Positions 33,790 through 43,320 of a DNA stretch of 64,000 bases are shown piece after piece. This stretch comes from Haliscomenobacter sp. Its GTDB lineage: Bacteria; Bacteroidota; Bacteroidia; Chitinophagales; Saprospiraceae. A model generated the notes under the pieces. The model was given only the letters and a program-made list of their open reading frames with translations. It had not been told where the DNA came from and did not search any database. Position 1 is the stretch's first letter; each line of letters starts with the position of its first letter. The stretch covers positions 741,001-805,000 of the forward strand of contig JADJPL010000001.1 of assembly GCA_016713275.1 (NCBI GenBank). Reading direction: 5' to 3'. A program made the position numbers and the translations under genes.

Positions 33790-36483
33790 TCAGTTGCCAA
33801 ACAGCCTGCCCAGGTTGTCCAGATTGGAGGCGATACCGAGAAAGATGCCGAAATCCTGGTATTTCCCGCCCTCAAAAGAAGCTGCCGCTTCCAACCGGAA
33901 GAAGCGGAAGATGTTGTCGACCCCATATCCAATTTCCACGTAATTGACGGCTCGGGGCGTAGCCAGATAATTCACAAAAAGGTTTTCCTTCAGTCCGGCC
34001 ACCCAAACCGGCCGGATTTGGGTGAGCAACAACTTCCGGAACTGGTTGTGCGCGAACGCGCTGAGGTATTTATCCGACGTACTGAAGCGGTAATAATCCA
34101 GCAGGCGGTAAGTCGATACAGGGTCGTTGGTCACCACGCCGATCTGGTTGCCGGGGAAGTGTTTGAAATCGCCAAAGCCCACATACCGCTTGTTGAGGAA
34201 CATACCGGTATTGAGCTTCAGGTCCAGCAACCCGGAAGCGCCAACCCGGAGGGCATGGCGGAATTCGGTTTCGAGAAAGTCGAAATTGGTGACGCTTTCT
34301 CCCAAGCCTTCGATCCCCTTGCGGTAGAGTATCCCCAGAGTAGGCGAGGAGTGCTCTATGGCGCTTGTCCAGTTGTTTCGTTTCTGGTATTTCTGCCAGG
34401 GGCGTATTTCAAACTGCAGCGACAACACGGCTGCTTTTTCCCGGGCAGGCAAAGGAAGTAAGGCTTCTTCCGCCAGAGGGGTGTTGTCGCCGTAGTCGCG
34501 GGTTTCTTTTGGGAACCAGGTCTGCGTAGTGCGGGACCGGAGGTGCGTCCGGTTCGCCCATTCAAACCCCGCGTTGAATTCCCAGTCGGAAGCTTTTTCG
34601 CGCTGGTAATCCAGGCGGACGAATTCTTTCTCGTAAAGGCGGATGTAATTTCGTTCTTCCACTAAATTGAGGTAGGCGCTCAGCCACTCATTGAGGGGAT
34701 TGTCCGAATTATATTGAAACGTATACCTTCCCCCCTCCAACTCCCAGCGCACTTTCTTTGCCTGGGTATTGGCAGGCTGGAAAAAGACGGCGCTTTTGGC
34801 GCTGACCCGGTCCCTGGCAAAGGAATATCTTGGCGTCAGGGTGGCGCCAAAGGATTTTGGCGCCCGGTACCGGTAGGCGATGTTATTGCTTATCGCAAAC
34901 CCTTCCACCGGGTTAAATGTGCTGTGCAACAGGAGGTTGTCGTAGCTGAATTGGTGCTTTTTCTTGAATTGATAGCTTGCGCCCATGATCAGGCTTTGGG
35001 GTTTGAAGTGTTTGGAAGTAGTCGAGGCCGACACATTCATTTCTTCTCCATTGGCGGAAATGGTGAGGGTGGTTTGCGTTTTTGCGCTGTCTCTTTTTTC
35101 TGCTTCCTTGAGGCTTATGCTGTCGGAGAAGCGGTAGCCCTTAACTTCCTGTACGCTGAGCGGAACCGGCCGGATGAGTTCCCAATACAGCGAGTCGCGC
35201 TTCCGGGCTTGAGAATCTACGGTCATTGTGGTGGTCATGGCAATTTCAGGGGTTTCTACCTCCTTGGTTTCTTCTTTTTCGTATTCGTTTAGAATTTTCC
35301 GGAGTTCCTTGCGGGTTAGTTCCTGCCCGGAGGAGAGCCGCTCCATAGGGGAAGCGGCGGGGGGCATGGCTTTCTGCTGCTGCCGGGCTTCTTCGGCAAG
35401 TTCTTTTTCCACCCGCTCGTCGATCACATCAAACCCCTTGGGCAGGTCGGGGTTAAGGGTGATCTGGTATTTGGAGGCGGTAGCGAGGTAGTTGAACTCA
35501 AACGAAAAGCCTACGAGTTTGCCAAAGACTTTGAATTTATGGCTGACCGGCAGCCAAGCTTCGCCCTGGATGGGCGAATACACCTGATCTATGTCGAACC
35601 GGATGCCAAATTTATAGGTAGCCAGCGACAGGCTGTAGATCGACCAATAATCTTCCACAATATAGAGGTAGCCATCAAACAGATTCTCTCCCTGGCTGCG
35701 CGGAGTGACCTTGATCTTGTTTACGCCAAAGCCCCGGTCGACAAAAAAGGACTCCAGTTTAAAGCGATAGTAACCGAAGGCTTTGGGAGAAAGCGGGGAG
35801 ATGGCTTCCGCCACCTTGGGCTCGTAAAAGCTCCCGTTGATATAGGGCATGGGGTCGGTGTTGTAATCATCGCCCTGGGTGCGAATAGAGATGACCTTTT
35901 CTTTAAAGGTGGAAGGCCGCTTGTATTCAATAAGGCTTACAGATTCAGTGGTGAAGGCCTTGGTGCTGTCAATCCCTTCCTTTTTTAAGGTTTTTCTCAG
36001 GTAGAACGGCGCGTTGATCAACCGGCCGGAGCCCTTGACGTACACCTGGGCGGAATAGCTGTCGAGTTGCTGGCGGTGGTACCCTGCTTTGGCGATGGCC
36101 TTGCGCATGACGGTATAGGCGGGATCTTCTCCGCCGAGGTTGATGCCGGCCATTTTGAGCTCAATAGGCTGTACTTGCAGCGTAACATCCAGCGTTTGCC
36201 AATCGCTTCCCACCGTCGTGTTCCGGGTTTCGGTACGATAGCCAAGAAACTGGAAAACCAGTTCGTACGTTCCGGGATCGAGGCGGATTTCGTAATCGCC
36301 TTCCCCGTTGGTAACGGCGCCGCTTCCGGACTCTTTGACAAAAATCGTGGCGAAGGGCAATGGCTTTCCTTGCTCATCCAGGACTCTTCCTTTCACCCCG
36401 TTAGCCAAAAGCATGGAGGGAAGCGCAATCAAGGAGAAAAACAGAAAAAAACGGATGCGGCGAATGGGCGTAAAGAACGGCAT
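33790..36483 (-). CDS. DUF5686 and carboxypeptidase-like regulatory domain protein
   Basis: An outer-membrane protein of about 897 residues, taking the ATG at 36483 (MPFFTPIRRIRFFLFFSL) as the start so that the signal peptide is N-terminal; an in-frame ATG at 36522 is the alternative. After the signal peptide comes a carboxypeptidase-regulatory beta domain (NGVKGRVLDEQGKPLPFATI to VTLQV), then the DUF5686 region (DPAYTVMRKAIAKAGYHRQQ, VKGSGRLINAPFYLRKTL, FDGYLYIVEDYWSIYS). The second half is a predicted beta barrel ending in an aromatic strand. Its role is unknown, but related proteins resemble TonB-dependent surface proteins without a plug. Confidence 0.85.
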   Translation of the reverse strand: MPFFTPIRRIRFFLFFSLIALPSMLLANGVKGRVLDEQGKPLPFATIFVKESGSGAVTNGEGDYEIRLDPGTYELVFQFLGYRTETRNTTVGSDWQTLDVTLQVQPIELKMAGINLGGEDPAYTVMRKAIAKAGYHRQQLDSYSAQVYVKGSGRLINAPFYLRKTLKKEGIDSTKAFTTESVSLIEYKRPSTFKEKVISIRTQGDDYNTDPMPYINGSFYEPKVAEAISPLSPKAFGYYRFKLESFFVDRGFGVNKIKVTPRSQGENLFDGYLYIVEDYWSIYSLSLATYKFGIRFDIDQVYSPIQGEAWLPVSHKFKVFGKLVGFSFEFNYLATASKYQITLNPDLPKGFDVIDERVEKELAEEARQQQKAMPPAASPMERLSSGQELTRKELRKILNEYEKEETKEVETPEIAMTTTMTVDSQARKRDSLYWELIRPVPLSVQEVKGYRFSDSISLKEAEKRDSAKTQTTLTISANGEEMNVSASTTSKHFKPQSLIMGASYQFKKKHQFSYDNLLLHSTFNPVEGFAISNNIAYRYRAPKSFGATLTPRYSFARDRVSAKSAVFFQPANTQAKKVRWELEGGRYTFQYNSDNPLNEWLSAYLNLVEERNYIRLYEKEFVRLDYQREKASDWEFNAGFEWANRTHLRSRTTQTWFPKETRDYGDNTPLAEEALLPLPAREKAAVLSLQFEIRPWQKYQKRNNWTSAIEHSSPTLGILYRKGIEGLGESVTNFDFLETEFRHALRVGASGLLDLKLNTGMFLNKRYVGFGDFKHFPGNQIGVVTNDPVSTYRLLDYYRFSTSDKYLSAFAHNQFRKLLLTQIRPVWVAGLKENLFVNYLATPRAVNYVEIGYGVDNIFRFFRLEAAASFEGGKYQDFGIFLGIASNLDNLGRLFGN

Positions 36484-36768
36484 AGGGAAAGTTGTTTTGA
36501 AATAATGGGTTAAAAAAAGCAAACTCCGGCTAAACAGGCTGCTAAATTCGAAGTTCGCCTTCCTTTTAACGACAATACGGACGTTAGACCGGTTTGGAGG
36601 GTACCTGACCTATTTGACCAAGGTATCCTATTAGAAATCCCCAACTGGAATTAGGTTGGCGCCAGCCGGGGTTTTAACACGAGTTTAAGATCTTTGTCTG
36701 GAGGACGTCCCAACAAAATGTCTCGCCTGAGCATCTTATCCTGGGGAAAAGTGTTCTAAATAAAATGC

Positions 36769-36776
36769 TAACTTTG
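36769..36776 (+). promoter_or_regulatory. -7 element upstream of the mutL-linked small membrane protein
   Basis: TAACTTTG, an exact TAnnTTTG match, 23 bp before the ATG at 36799. No clear -33 element accompanies it. It could drive the small protein gene together with mutL. Confidence 0.35.
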
Positions 36777-36798
36777 TATCATTCAAACTGAACGAATT

Positions 36799-37128
36799 AT
36801 GGCGTTGATCCGATTATTTCAGGTGCCCAAGCATAAAAACTACGAGTACAAGCCGAGGTACTGGGATCCCAAAAAGGAGGAACTGGAGGAGCGCATCCGC
36901 AAAGTCCGCGAAGCAAAGGAGAAGGGGATAGAAGGCATGGGAGAGCGCATCCGGGCCGGCATGAGAACTTCCTACAAACGGGACTATTCGGCTATGCAGA
37001 CCCAGGTAATCCGGGCCAATATACGGCTGATTGCGATCATTCTGGTCCTGCTTGGAGCGAGCTATGTTGTTCTCATCCAATATCTTCCGCGCATTGTTAA
37101 CGCCCTTGAACGGAGTCAGGGGATCTGA
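36799..37128 (+). CDS. conserved hypothetical single-pass membrane protein upstream of mutL
   Basis: A 109-residue protein. The N-terminal 70 residues are highly charged, with a likely helix (PKKEELEERIRKVREAKEKG) and a Tyr-rich start (FQVPKHKNYEYKPRYWDP). A single membrane helix is at about 73-94 (IRLIAIILVLLGASYVVLIQ). The segment FQVPKHKxYEYKPRYWDPKKE recurs in a short Bacteroidota family usually found next to mutL and sometimes mislabelled riboflavin synthase beta. Function is unknown. The mutL start is 47 bp downstream. Confidence 0.7.
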   Translation: MALIRLFQVPKHKNYEYKPRYWDPKKEELEERIRKVREAKEKGIEGMGERIRAGMRTSYKRDYSAMQTQVIRANIRLIAIILVLLGASYVVLIQYLPRIVNALERSQGI

Positions 37129-37175
37129 AAGAAACGAATCATAACCCTGAACCATCAATAAAAGGACCATTCGAT

Positions 37176-39032
37176 ATGGCTGATATCATTCAGCTGCTAC
37201 CCGATGCTATCGCCAACCAAATTGCTGCGGGGGAGGTCGTTCAACGTCCTGCTTCGGCGGTCAAAGAGTTGATGGAGAACGCGGTGGACGCTGGAAGTAC
37301 CCAAATCAAGCTGATCTTGAAAGACGCGGGCAAAAGCTTGGTGCAGGTCATTGACAACGGGTGCGGCATGTCTCCTACCGATGCCCGGATGTCTTTTGAG
37401 CGCCATGCTACCTCCAAAATCCGGGCAGCGGAGGACCTCTTTGCGATCCGGACGATGGGTTTTCGGGGAGAAGCGCTGGCTTCCATCGCGGCTGTGGCTC
37501 AGGTAGAAATGAAAACCCGGCTGTATGCGGAAGAAGTAGGCACGCGGCTCGTGGTGGAAGACTCTGCGGTGAAGGTCCAGGAACCTTGCCAAACGGCGCC
37601 TGGAACAAGCATTGCCATCCGGAACCTGTTTTATACCATCCCGGCGAGAAGGAATTTTCTGAAATCCGATACCGTGGAATTGCGCCATATTCTGGATGAG
37701 TTCCAGCGCATCGCCATCGCCAATCCCGACATCCAGTTTGTTGCCCACCACAATAATACCGAATTGTTCCATCTGCCTCCGGGCAACCTTCGGCAGCGCC
37801 TGATCAGTGTGTTTGGCGTCCAGGTCAACAAACGTCTGGTACCCCTGGGAGAAGAGACCGACATAGCGAAGATCCGGGGGTTTATCGGTAAGCCGGAATT
37901 TGCAAAGAAAACCCGGGGCGAGCAAATGTTCTTCGTCAACGGCCGGTTTATTCGCAGCAGTTATCTCAACCATGCGGTTATGGCCGCCTATGAGGATTTA
38001 CTCCCCAAGGATAGCTATCCGCTTTATGTGGTGTTTATCGATATAGATCCCTCTATGATCGATGTTAATGTGCATCCTACCAAACAAGAGATTAAATTTG
38101 ACGACGAGCGGCTGGTCTACAATTACCTCCGGGTGGCTGTCCGCCATGCGCTGGGAAAATACGGGGTCATGCCCAGCCTGGATTTTGAACAGGAAAATAC
38201 CTTCAACCTGCCTCCGATTGCGTTTTCAGGCGGAGAAAGGTTTGCTCAAGACCGGGTTACGCCTAAGGGGACGGCCTGGAGTGGAAGCGGCCCGGATCGC
38301 GAAGCCCAGGCGCGCCAGCAGGAAAATCTGGCCAACTGGAATTCCCTGTATGCAAGCTTGGACACCCGCGAGGCGCCGGAACAGGAAGATGCCGCTTCGG
38401 TTACGCTGTCGAGTAGCTGGGATGGAGAACAGACCCTGGAACCGCTTTCGGACAGCCTTCAAAAAGTGCAGAAGGCGCCGTTGCAAGTTCATGGCGCATA
38501 CATCCTGAGTCAGATCAAATCGGGGTTTATTCTGATCGACCAGCAGGCAGCTCATGAACGGATTCTTTTTGAAAAATATGAAGCGGTGCTGAAGCAAGGC
38601 AGCGGCGTCACCCAGCGCCAGCTTTTTCCCAAAACCCTGCACCTTGGACCGCAGGACAGCCTGATGCTGAAAGCCATACTGGAAGAGGTCAATGTGCTGG
38701 GATTCGATATTCAGGAGTTTGGGCAGCATACGTTTGTGATCCACGGCGTTCCGGCCGAGATGGCAGGCCAGCAGGACGAGCTTCGCCTGGTGGAGCAAGT
38801 GCTGGAGCAGTACAAAAGCGGATTGGCGCTCCAACTGGACCTGGCCAGAAACCTGGCCCGCTCCATGGCGCGCAGCGCGGCGATCAGGCGGGGCCAGCAT
38901 TTGAGCGAAGCGGAGATGCAGAACCTCACCGACCGGCTGTTTGCTTGTGAGAACCCCTATACCAGCCCGTTTGGGCGGAAGTGTTTCGTTATGTACGATC
39001 TGGAAGACCTTGAAAAACAATTCTCCAAATAA
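37176..39032 (+). CDS. mutL: DNA mismatch repair protein MutL
   Basis: A 618-residue GHKL ATPase that couples mismatch recognition by MutS to strand removal. N-terminal ATP-site motifs are complete: KELMENAVDAGSTQI, VIDNGCGMSP, FGFRGEALASIAA-type TMGFRGEALASIAAVAQ, and the DVNVHPTKQEIKF domain-two motif. In the C-terminal domain the segment IDQQAAHERILFEKYE (Asp near residue 455) aligns with the endonuclease motif DQHA(x)2E(x)4E but has Gln in place of His, so nicking activity is likely but not certain. Two rhomboid genes follow, the first after 12 bp, suggesting co-transcription. Confidence 0.93.
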   Translation: MADIIQLLPDAIANQIAAGEVVQRPASAVKELMENAVDAGSTQIKLILKDAGKSLVQVIDNGCGMSPTDARMSFERHATSKIRAAEDLFAIRTMGFRGEALASIAAVAQVEMKTRLYAEEVGTRLVVEDSAVKVQEPCQTAPGTSIAIRNLFYTIPARRNFLKSDTVELRHILDEFQRIAIANPDIQFVAHHNNTELFHLPPGNLRQRLISVFGVQVNKRLVPLGEETDIAKIRGFIGKPEFAKKTRGEQMFFVNGRFIRSSYLNHAVMAAYEDLLPKDSYPLYVVFIDIDPSMIDVNVHPTKQEIKFDDERLVYNYLRVAVRHALGKYGVMPSLDFEQENTFNLPPIAFSGGERFAQDRVTPKGTAWSGSGPDREAQARQQENLANWNSLYASLDTREAPEQEDAASVTLSSSWDGEQTLEPLSDSLQKVQKAPLQVHGAYILSQIKSGFILIDQQAAHERILFEKYEAVLKQGSGVTQRQLFPKTLHLGPQDSLMLKAILEEVNVLGFDIQEFGQHTFVIHGVPAEMAGQQDELRLVEQVLEQYKSGLALQLDLARNLARSMARSAAIRRGQHLSEAEMQNLTDRLFACENPYTSPFGRKCFVMYDLEDLEKQFSK

Positions 39033-39044
39033 GCGTTCGCGATT

Positions 39045-39659
39045 ATGTTTCGAATTACCGACGTCGTAAGGCATTTGCTGATCATCAATGTGTTGATGTA
39101 CTTTGGCACCAGCTTCCTCAGCCCGGAAATTGCGCTCCGGCTGGCGGTGTATTTTCCGACCTCCCGTTTTTTTGAGCCCTATCAGATTGTGACGCACATG
39201 TTTATGCACGGCGGGGTCTCCCACTTGTTTTTCAATATGTTTGCCCTGTATATGTTTGGATCTCCTCTGGAGGTGTACTGGGGTCCCAAGCGGTTTTTGT
39301 TTTACTATTTTTTTGCGGGTTTTGGCGCCCTTTTCCTGCATGTCTTGGTGCAGTATTTTGAGATGAAATCCGGCGCTATTCCTCCAGGGGTCGCAGATAT
39401 TCCTATGGTAGGGGCTTCCGGAGCGGTTTTTGGTTTGCTTGCGGGGTATGGATTGTCCTTCCCGAATAATGTCATTCAAATGCTGTTTCCGCCGGTGGCG
39501 ATGAAAGCGAAATTCTTTGTACTCCTATACGCCGGCCTGGAATTGTTTTTTGGCCTTCAGAACGTCATGCCCGGTATTGCGCATTTTGCGCACGTGGGAG
39601 GGGCTTTGTTTGGGTTTATTTTGGTGATGTACTGGCGAAAGGTTCAGGGCAGGTGGTAA
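39045..39659 (+). CDS. rhomboid family intramembrane serine protease (first of two)
   Basis: A 204-residue protein with six predicted membrane helices. The catalytic Ser is in MVGASGAVFGLLAG and the His in HFAHVGGALFGFIL. The oxyanion/N-terminal motif HMFMHGGVSHLFFNMFALYM is intact, so it should be an active protease cutting membrane proteins inside the bilayer. It follows mutL by 12 bp. A second rhomboid gene begins 83 bp downstream. A tandem pair of rhomboids after mutL is a recognisable Bacteroidota arrangement, though the substrates are unknown. Confidence 0.9.
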   Translation: MFRITDVVRHLLIINVLMYFGTSFLSPEIALRLAVYFPTSRFFEPYQIVTHMFMHGGVSHLFFNMFALYMFGSPLEVYWGPKRFLFYYFFAGFGALFLHVLVQYFEMKSGAIPPGVADIPMVGASGAVFGLLAGYGLSFPNNVIQMLFPPVAMKAKFFVLLYAGLELFFGLQNVMPGIAHFAHVGGALFGFILVMYWRKVQGRW

Positions 39660-39689
39660 GCCGGATGGATTAATGCGGGCCCTTGCCCC

Positions 39690-39720
39690 TTGATATTCCG
39701 TGCCGAAGACGCTATTTTTG
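39690..39720 (+). promoter_or_regulatory. Bacteroidota-type promoter for the second rhomboid gene
   Basis: TTG at 39690-39692 and TATTTTTG at 39713-39720, spacer 20 bp, fit the Bacteroidota consensus well. The ATG at 39743 lies 22 bp beyond the -7 element. This separates the second rhomboid and the EEP gene from the mutL transcript. Confidence 0.55.
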
Positions 39721-39742
39721 AAACCGAATTAATTGGGTATAG

Positions 39743-40684
39743 ATGTTTCAATCGATTTGGGATGATGTCAAGCGGGAATTCAGTCATGGAAACATGGTTT
39801 CCAGGCTGATCATCATCAATTCCGGCTTTTTTGTCGCGATCAATATCGTCCGGCTGGTTTTGTTTGTTGCCAACGGCGCCAAACCGGATCCGCTGTTCTA
39901 TACCCTCGTAGAATACCTGAGCATCAACGCCAGCGGCTGGCTCGTACTGACGAGGCCGTGGACGGTTATTACCCACATGTTCCTGCACGTGGATTTCCTG
40001 CACATTTTGGCGAATATGCTTTACCTGTATTGGTTTGGCCGCATCGTTGGGGATTTTATAGGCAACCAGCGCATTCTTCCCATGTACCTGATGGGCGGGT
40101 TGGCCGGGGCGCTTATTTATTTCGTTTCTGCCAATTTCCTTGGGTTTAAGGGGCATTATGCGCTTGGGGCATCCGCAGCCGTGATGGCGATTGTAACCGC
40201 TGCCGGCGCGATTGCTCCGGATTACATCATGCGGCTGTTGTTCATAGGGGATGTCAAACTCAAATACATCGTCGCCGTTTTAATTTTTCTCGATCTGATT
40301 AGTATCGCCAACAGCAGCAATACGGGCGGGCACCTGGCCCATCTCGGAGGCGCCTTGTTTGGGTTTTTATATATTTTCCAGCTCCAGCGGGGCAATGACT
40401 GGACCAAACCGGTGAACGAACTCTTTGCCCGGGTAGGCGATTGGTGGTCCTATCATGTTGCCGGAAATGAAAAAAAACGCCCCCGCCCCAAAGTGGTTTA
40501 CCGCAGCCCTCAGGCAGCCGCGAAAGCGAAATCTTCTGCCGCCTCCGCTAAAGGTAATGCCGCCAGTGATCCCAACCCATTGGGATACCAGGAACAACTG
40601 GACGCCATCCTCGACAAGATCAAGGTTTCCGGCTACGAAAGCCTTTCTTCAGAAGAAAAGGAATTTTTTATTCAATGCCAGTAA
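39743..40684 (+). CDS. rhomboid family intramembrane serine protease (second of two)
   Basis: A 313-residue protein with about six membrane helices in the first 215 residues. The Ser motif ALGASAAVMAIV and the His motif GGHLAHLGGALFGFL are both present, as is HMFLHVDFLHILANMLYLYW. It differs from the upstream rhomboid by a cytoplasmic C-terminal extension of about 95 residues: a basic, Ala/Lys-rich linker (KKRPRPKVVYRS, AAAKAKSSAASAK), then a conserved-looking end YQEQLDAILDKIKVSGYESL. That tail matches the helical DUF6576-type tail seen in Bacteroidota rhomboids. The 3' end overlaps the EEP gene by 10 bp. Confidence 0.88.
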   Translation: MFQSIWDDVKREFSHGNMVSRLIIINSGFFVAINIVRLVLFVANGAKPDPLFYTLVEYLSINASGWLVLTRPWTVITHMFLHVDFLHILANMLYLYWFGRIVGDFIGNQRILPMYLMGGLAGALIYFVSANFLGFKGHYALGASAAVMAIVTAAGAIAPDYIMRLLFIGDVKLKYIVAVLIFLDLISIANSSNTGGHLAHLGGALFGFLYIFQLQRGNDWTKPVNELFARVGDWWSYHVAGNEKKRPRPKVVYRSPQAAAKAKSSAASAKGNAASDPNPLGYQEQLDAILDKIKVSGYESLSSEEKEFFIQCQ

Positions 40685-41724
40685 GCGTTAATTCCCTTTT
40701 GCGGAGCGGCAACTTTCTCGTATCGGGGCTGACATTTGCCGCCTATGCGGCGTCTTACTTTTCTCCCTATACCTACTGGCCTCTGGCTTTCCTGGGGCTG
40801 ATCTATCCATGGCTGGCGCTGGCTAACCTGGGTTTTATTATCCTGTGGCTGGCTAGAAAACCAAGGGTTTGGGCGCTATTGTCCGCCTTTACCCTCCTGC
40901 TGGGGTGGAGCCATTTCAAAGGATTGGTGGGAATGCATATCGCTTCCGGCGAAGGAGAGGAGGACTTGGTGCAAATCATGTCGTACAACGTCCGCCGGTT
41001 TCAGCCCTATGGACAGGAAAAAATCGTCCGGATTTCCGATGCGGAATGGGAAACCAGCCTGAAAAAGCATCGGCCGGATATTCTTTGTGCCCAGGAGTAT
41101 GAAACAGGGCCCGGCCTGCCGGTTGGGGCAATTTGCCAAAGCCAGGGGTTGGTCTATCAGGATGTTCGCTCCAGAAATGAGCTGGCGATTTTCTCCAAAT
41201 ACCCGATCCTACGCACCGGAACCCATATGTTCAATAGCTATTATGGGTTTCAGTACGCCGACTTACAGCTTGGGGACCGCATCCTCCGGGTGTATAATGT
41301 GCACCTGCAGTCGAACGCGATCACCGGCATCGCCGCCCGGATCGTTGAAGAAGGGGACTTGAAAGAGAAACGCACCTGGAAAGACATCCGCGGAATGCTG
41401 GGCCGGTATCGCAGAGCGGCCAAAATTCGGGAGGAACAAGCGGAAGTGCTTGCCTCCCACCTCCGGAAGTCGCCCTATCCCGTTATCCTTTGCGGAGATC
41501 TCAACGACGTGCCCCAATCTTTTGTCTACCACCAGGTGGCTTTTGGGCTCCAGGACGCATTTCAGACCGCAGGAAAAGGCCTTGGCGTCACCTACGCCGG
41601 CCCCGTGCCCGGTTTGCGGATCGACGTTATCCTCGCCAGCCCGTCGGTCCACGTGGAAGATTGCCGTATCGGCAGGCGGGAGTTCTCCGATCATTTGCCG
41701 GTAGTGGCCCAGATACACTGGTAA
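40675..41724 (+). CDS. endonuclease/exonuclease/phosphatase family membrane protein
   Basis: A 349-residue protein with three hydrophobic helices in the first 85 residues and an EEP-fold domain after about 95. Active-site landmarks are QIMSYNVRRFQ, CAQEYETGPG (metal-binding Glu), ILCGDLNDVPQSF (Asp/Asn) and FSDHLPVVAQI (His). In Bacteroidota this two-rhomboid plus EEP order is common. The substrate (nucleic acid, inositol lipid or other phosphoester) cannot be told from sequence. Its start overlaps the second rhomboid by 10 bp, so the two are translationally coupled. Confidence 0.85.
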   Translation: MPVSVNSLLRSGNFLVSGLTFAAYAASYFSPYTYWPLAFLGLIYPWLALANLGFIILWLARKPRVWALLSAFTLLLGWSHFKGLVGMHIASGEGEEDLVQIMSYNVRRFQPYGQEKIVRISDAEWETSLKKHRPDILCAQEYETGPGLPVGAICQSQGLVYQDVRSRNELAIFSKYPILRTGTHMFNSYYGFQYADLQLGDRILRVYNVHLQSNAITGIAARIVEEGDLKEKRTWKDIRGMLGRYRRAAKIREEQAEVLASHLRKSPYPVILCGDLNDVPQSFVYHQVAFGLQDAFQTAGKGLGVTYAGPVPGLRIDVILASPSVHVEDCRIGRREFSDHLPVVAQIHW

Positions 41725-41760
41725 ACCAACACCGAATGCAATAAACCTGGTACCTTTTTT

Positions 41761-41768
41761 TATTTTTG
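41761..41768 (+). promoter_or_regulatory. -7 element upstream of cysS
   Basis: TATTTTTG, an exact TAnnTTTG match. It overlaps the upstream alternative ATG (41766), so a transcript from here could only use the ATG at 41814. This supports the shorter CysS. No -33 TTG was found at a normal distance. Confidence 0.4.
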
Positions 41769-41813
41769 TCCTTTCAAATCAATAACCCATTCGAACATAA
41801 ACACAATACCCAT

Positions 41814-43301
41814 ATGGACCTTTCGCTGAAAATCTACAACAGCCTTTCCAAAGAAAAAGAAGTATTCCAACCCCTTCACGAAGGCCGCGTGGGCATGTAT
41901 GTCTGCGGCCCTACCGTATACAGCGATGTCCACCTGGGAAACTGCCGGACGTTCGTCAGCTTTGACGTCATCTACCGCTATCTGTTGCACAAGGGTTTCA
42001 AAGTGCGCTACGTGCGCAATATTACCGATGTGGGACACCTGCTCGACGACGGAGAAGACCGCATGTCGAAAGGCGCCCGCGTAAGCCAGCTGGAGCCGAT
42101 GGAAGTGGCGCAAAAGTACTCCAACGGGTTCCACGACATCATGCGCATTCTCAACGCGCTGCCGCCCAGCATCGAGCCCCGGGCTACCGGCCATATCCCC
42201 GAACAGATCGAGATGGTGCAGACCATCCTCGCCAACGGCTACGCCTATGAGATCAACGGGTCGGTGTACTTCGACACGCTGAAGTTCATTCAGGAAAAAG
42301 GCACGTACGGAATGCTCTCCGGCCGCAAGGTGGATGAACTGATCGCCGAAAGCCGGGAGCTGAAAAAACAGGACGAAAAGCGGCACCCGGCCGATTTTGC
42401 CATCTGGATGAAAGCCTCCGAAGAGCATATCATGCGCTGGCGTTCGCCCTGGGGCGAAGGCTTCCCCGGCTGGCACCTGGAATGCTCCGCGATGAGCACC
42501 AAATACCTGGGCGAGGATTTCGATATCCATGGGGGCGGGAACGACCTGAAATTTCCCCACCACGAGAACGAGATCGCTCAAAATGTGGGCGCTTGCCGGC
42601 ATACCGGCGCCAAGTACTGGCTCCATACCAACATGCTGCTGATGAATGGCAAGAAAATGTCGAAAAGCGACGGCAACACGATCTCTCCGGTAGAGTTGTT
42701 CTCCGGCAATAGCCCCCACGTGTCCAAAGGATATAGCCCCATGGTGGTGCGTTTTTTCATGCTTCAGACGCATTACCGGAGCACCCTCGACCTGACGGAT
42801 GAGGCCCTTCAGGCTGCAGAAAAGGGCTATCGCCGCCTGATGGAAGCCAACCAGGCCCTTCAGGGACTTGCCCACCCCGGGCCGGATATCAAAGGCCCGC
42901 TGGACGAAGAGATCCAAACCCTGATTGGGCAGGTGGAAGAAGAAATGAACGACGACTTCAATACCCCGAAAACTCTGGCCAAGCTGTTTGAACTGGTCAG
43001 TAAGATCAACGGCTTGAAGGACGGGCACCTTTCTTTTGAAGGCCTTGCCGCCTCGACATTGGACGAGATCAAAACGTTATTCCGGGAATTTATCTTCGAC
43101 ATCCTTGGCTTGCAGGACGAGGCACAGGGAGGCGGCGATTCAGCCACATTAGACGGGCTCATGCAACTGATTATCGAAATGCGCGCCGACGCCCGCCAGC
43201 GCAAAGACTGGCCAACCTCTGATAAAATTCGAGATACCCTCAAGGACCTTCATATTCAACTGAAGGATAGCAAGGAAGGAACGGCCTGGGTTAAAGAATA
43301 A
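41814..43301 (+). CDS. cysS: cysteine--tRNA ligase
   Basis: A 495-residue class I synthetase. The HIGH motif appears as YVCGPTVYSDVHLGNCRTF (with the first zinc Cys), followed by KVRYVRNITDVGHLLDDGED. The other zinc ligands are in WHLECSAMS and GGNDLKFPHHENEIAQ, and the KMSKS motif is NGKKMSKSDGN. The C-terminal DALR-like helical domain ends in DSKEGTAWVKE. The open frame begins at 41766, but the first 16 residues are not family-like and ATG 41814 fits the -7 element. A strong hairpin terminator follows. Confidence 0.95.
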   Translation: MDLSLKIYNSLSKEKEVFQPLHEGRVGMYVCGPTVYSDVHLGNCRTFVSFDVIYRYLLHKGFKVRYVRNITDVGHLLDDGEDRMSKGARVSQLEPMEVAQKYSNGFHDIMRILNALPPSIEPRATGHIPEQIEMVQTILANGYAYEINGSVYFDTLKFIQEKGTYGMLSGRKVDELIAESRELKKQDEKRHPADFAIWMKASEEHIMRWRSPWGEGFPGWHLECSAMSTKYLGEDFDIHGGGNDLKFPHHENEIAQNVGACRHTGAKYWLHTNMLLMNGKKMSKSDGNTISPVELFSGNSPHVSKGYSPMVVRFFMLQTHYRSTLDLTDEALQAAEKGYRRLMEANQALQGLAHPGPDIKGPLDEEIQTLIGQVEEEMNDDFNTPKTLAKLFELVSKINGLKDGHLSFEGLAASTLDEIKTLFREFIFDILGLQDEAQGGGDSATLDGLMQLIIEMRADARQRKDWPTSDKIRDTLKDLHIQLKDSKEGTAWVKE

Positions 43302-43320
43302 TGTTGGCTATCCAGTAAGA

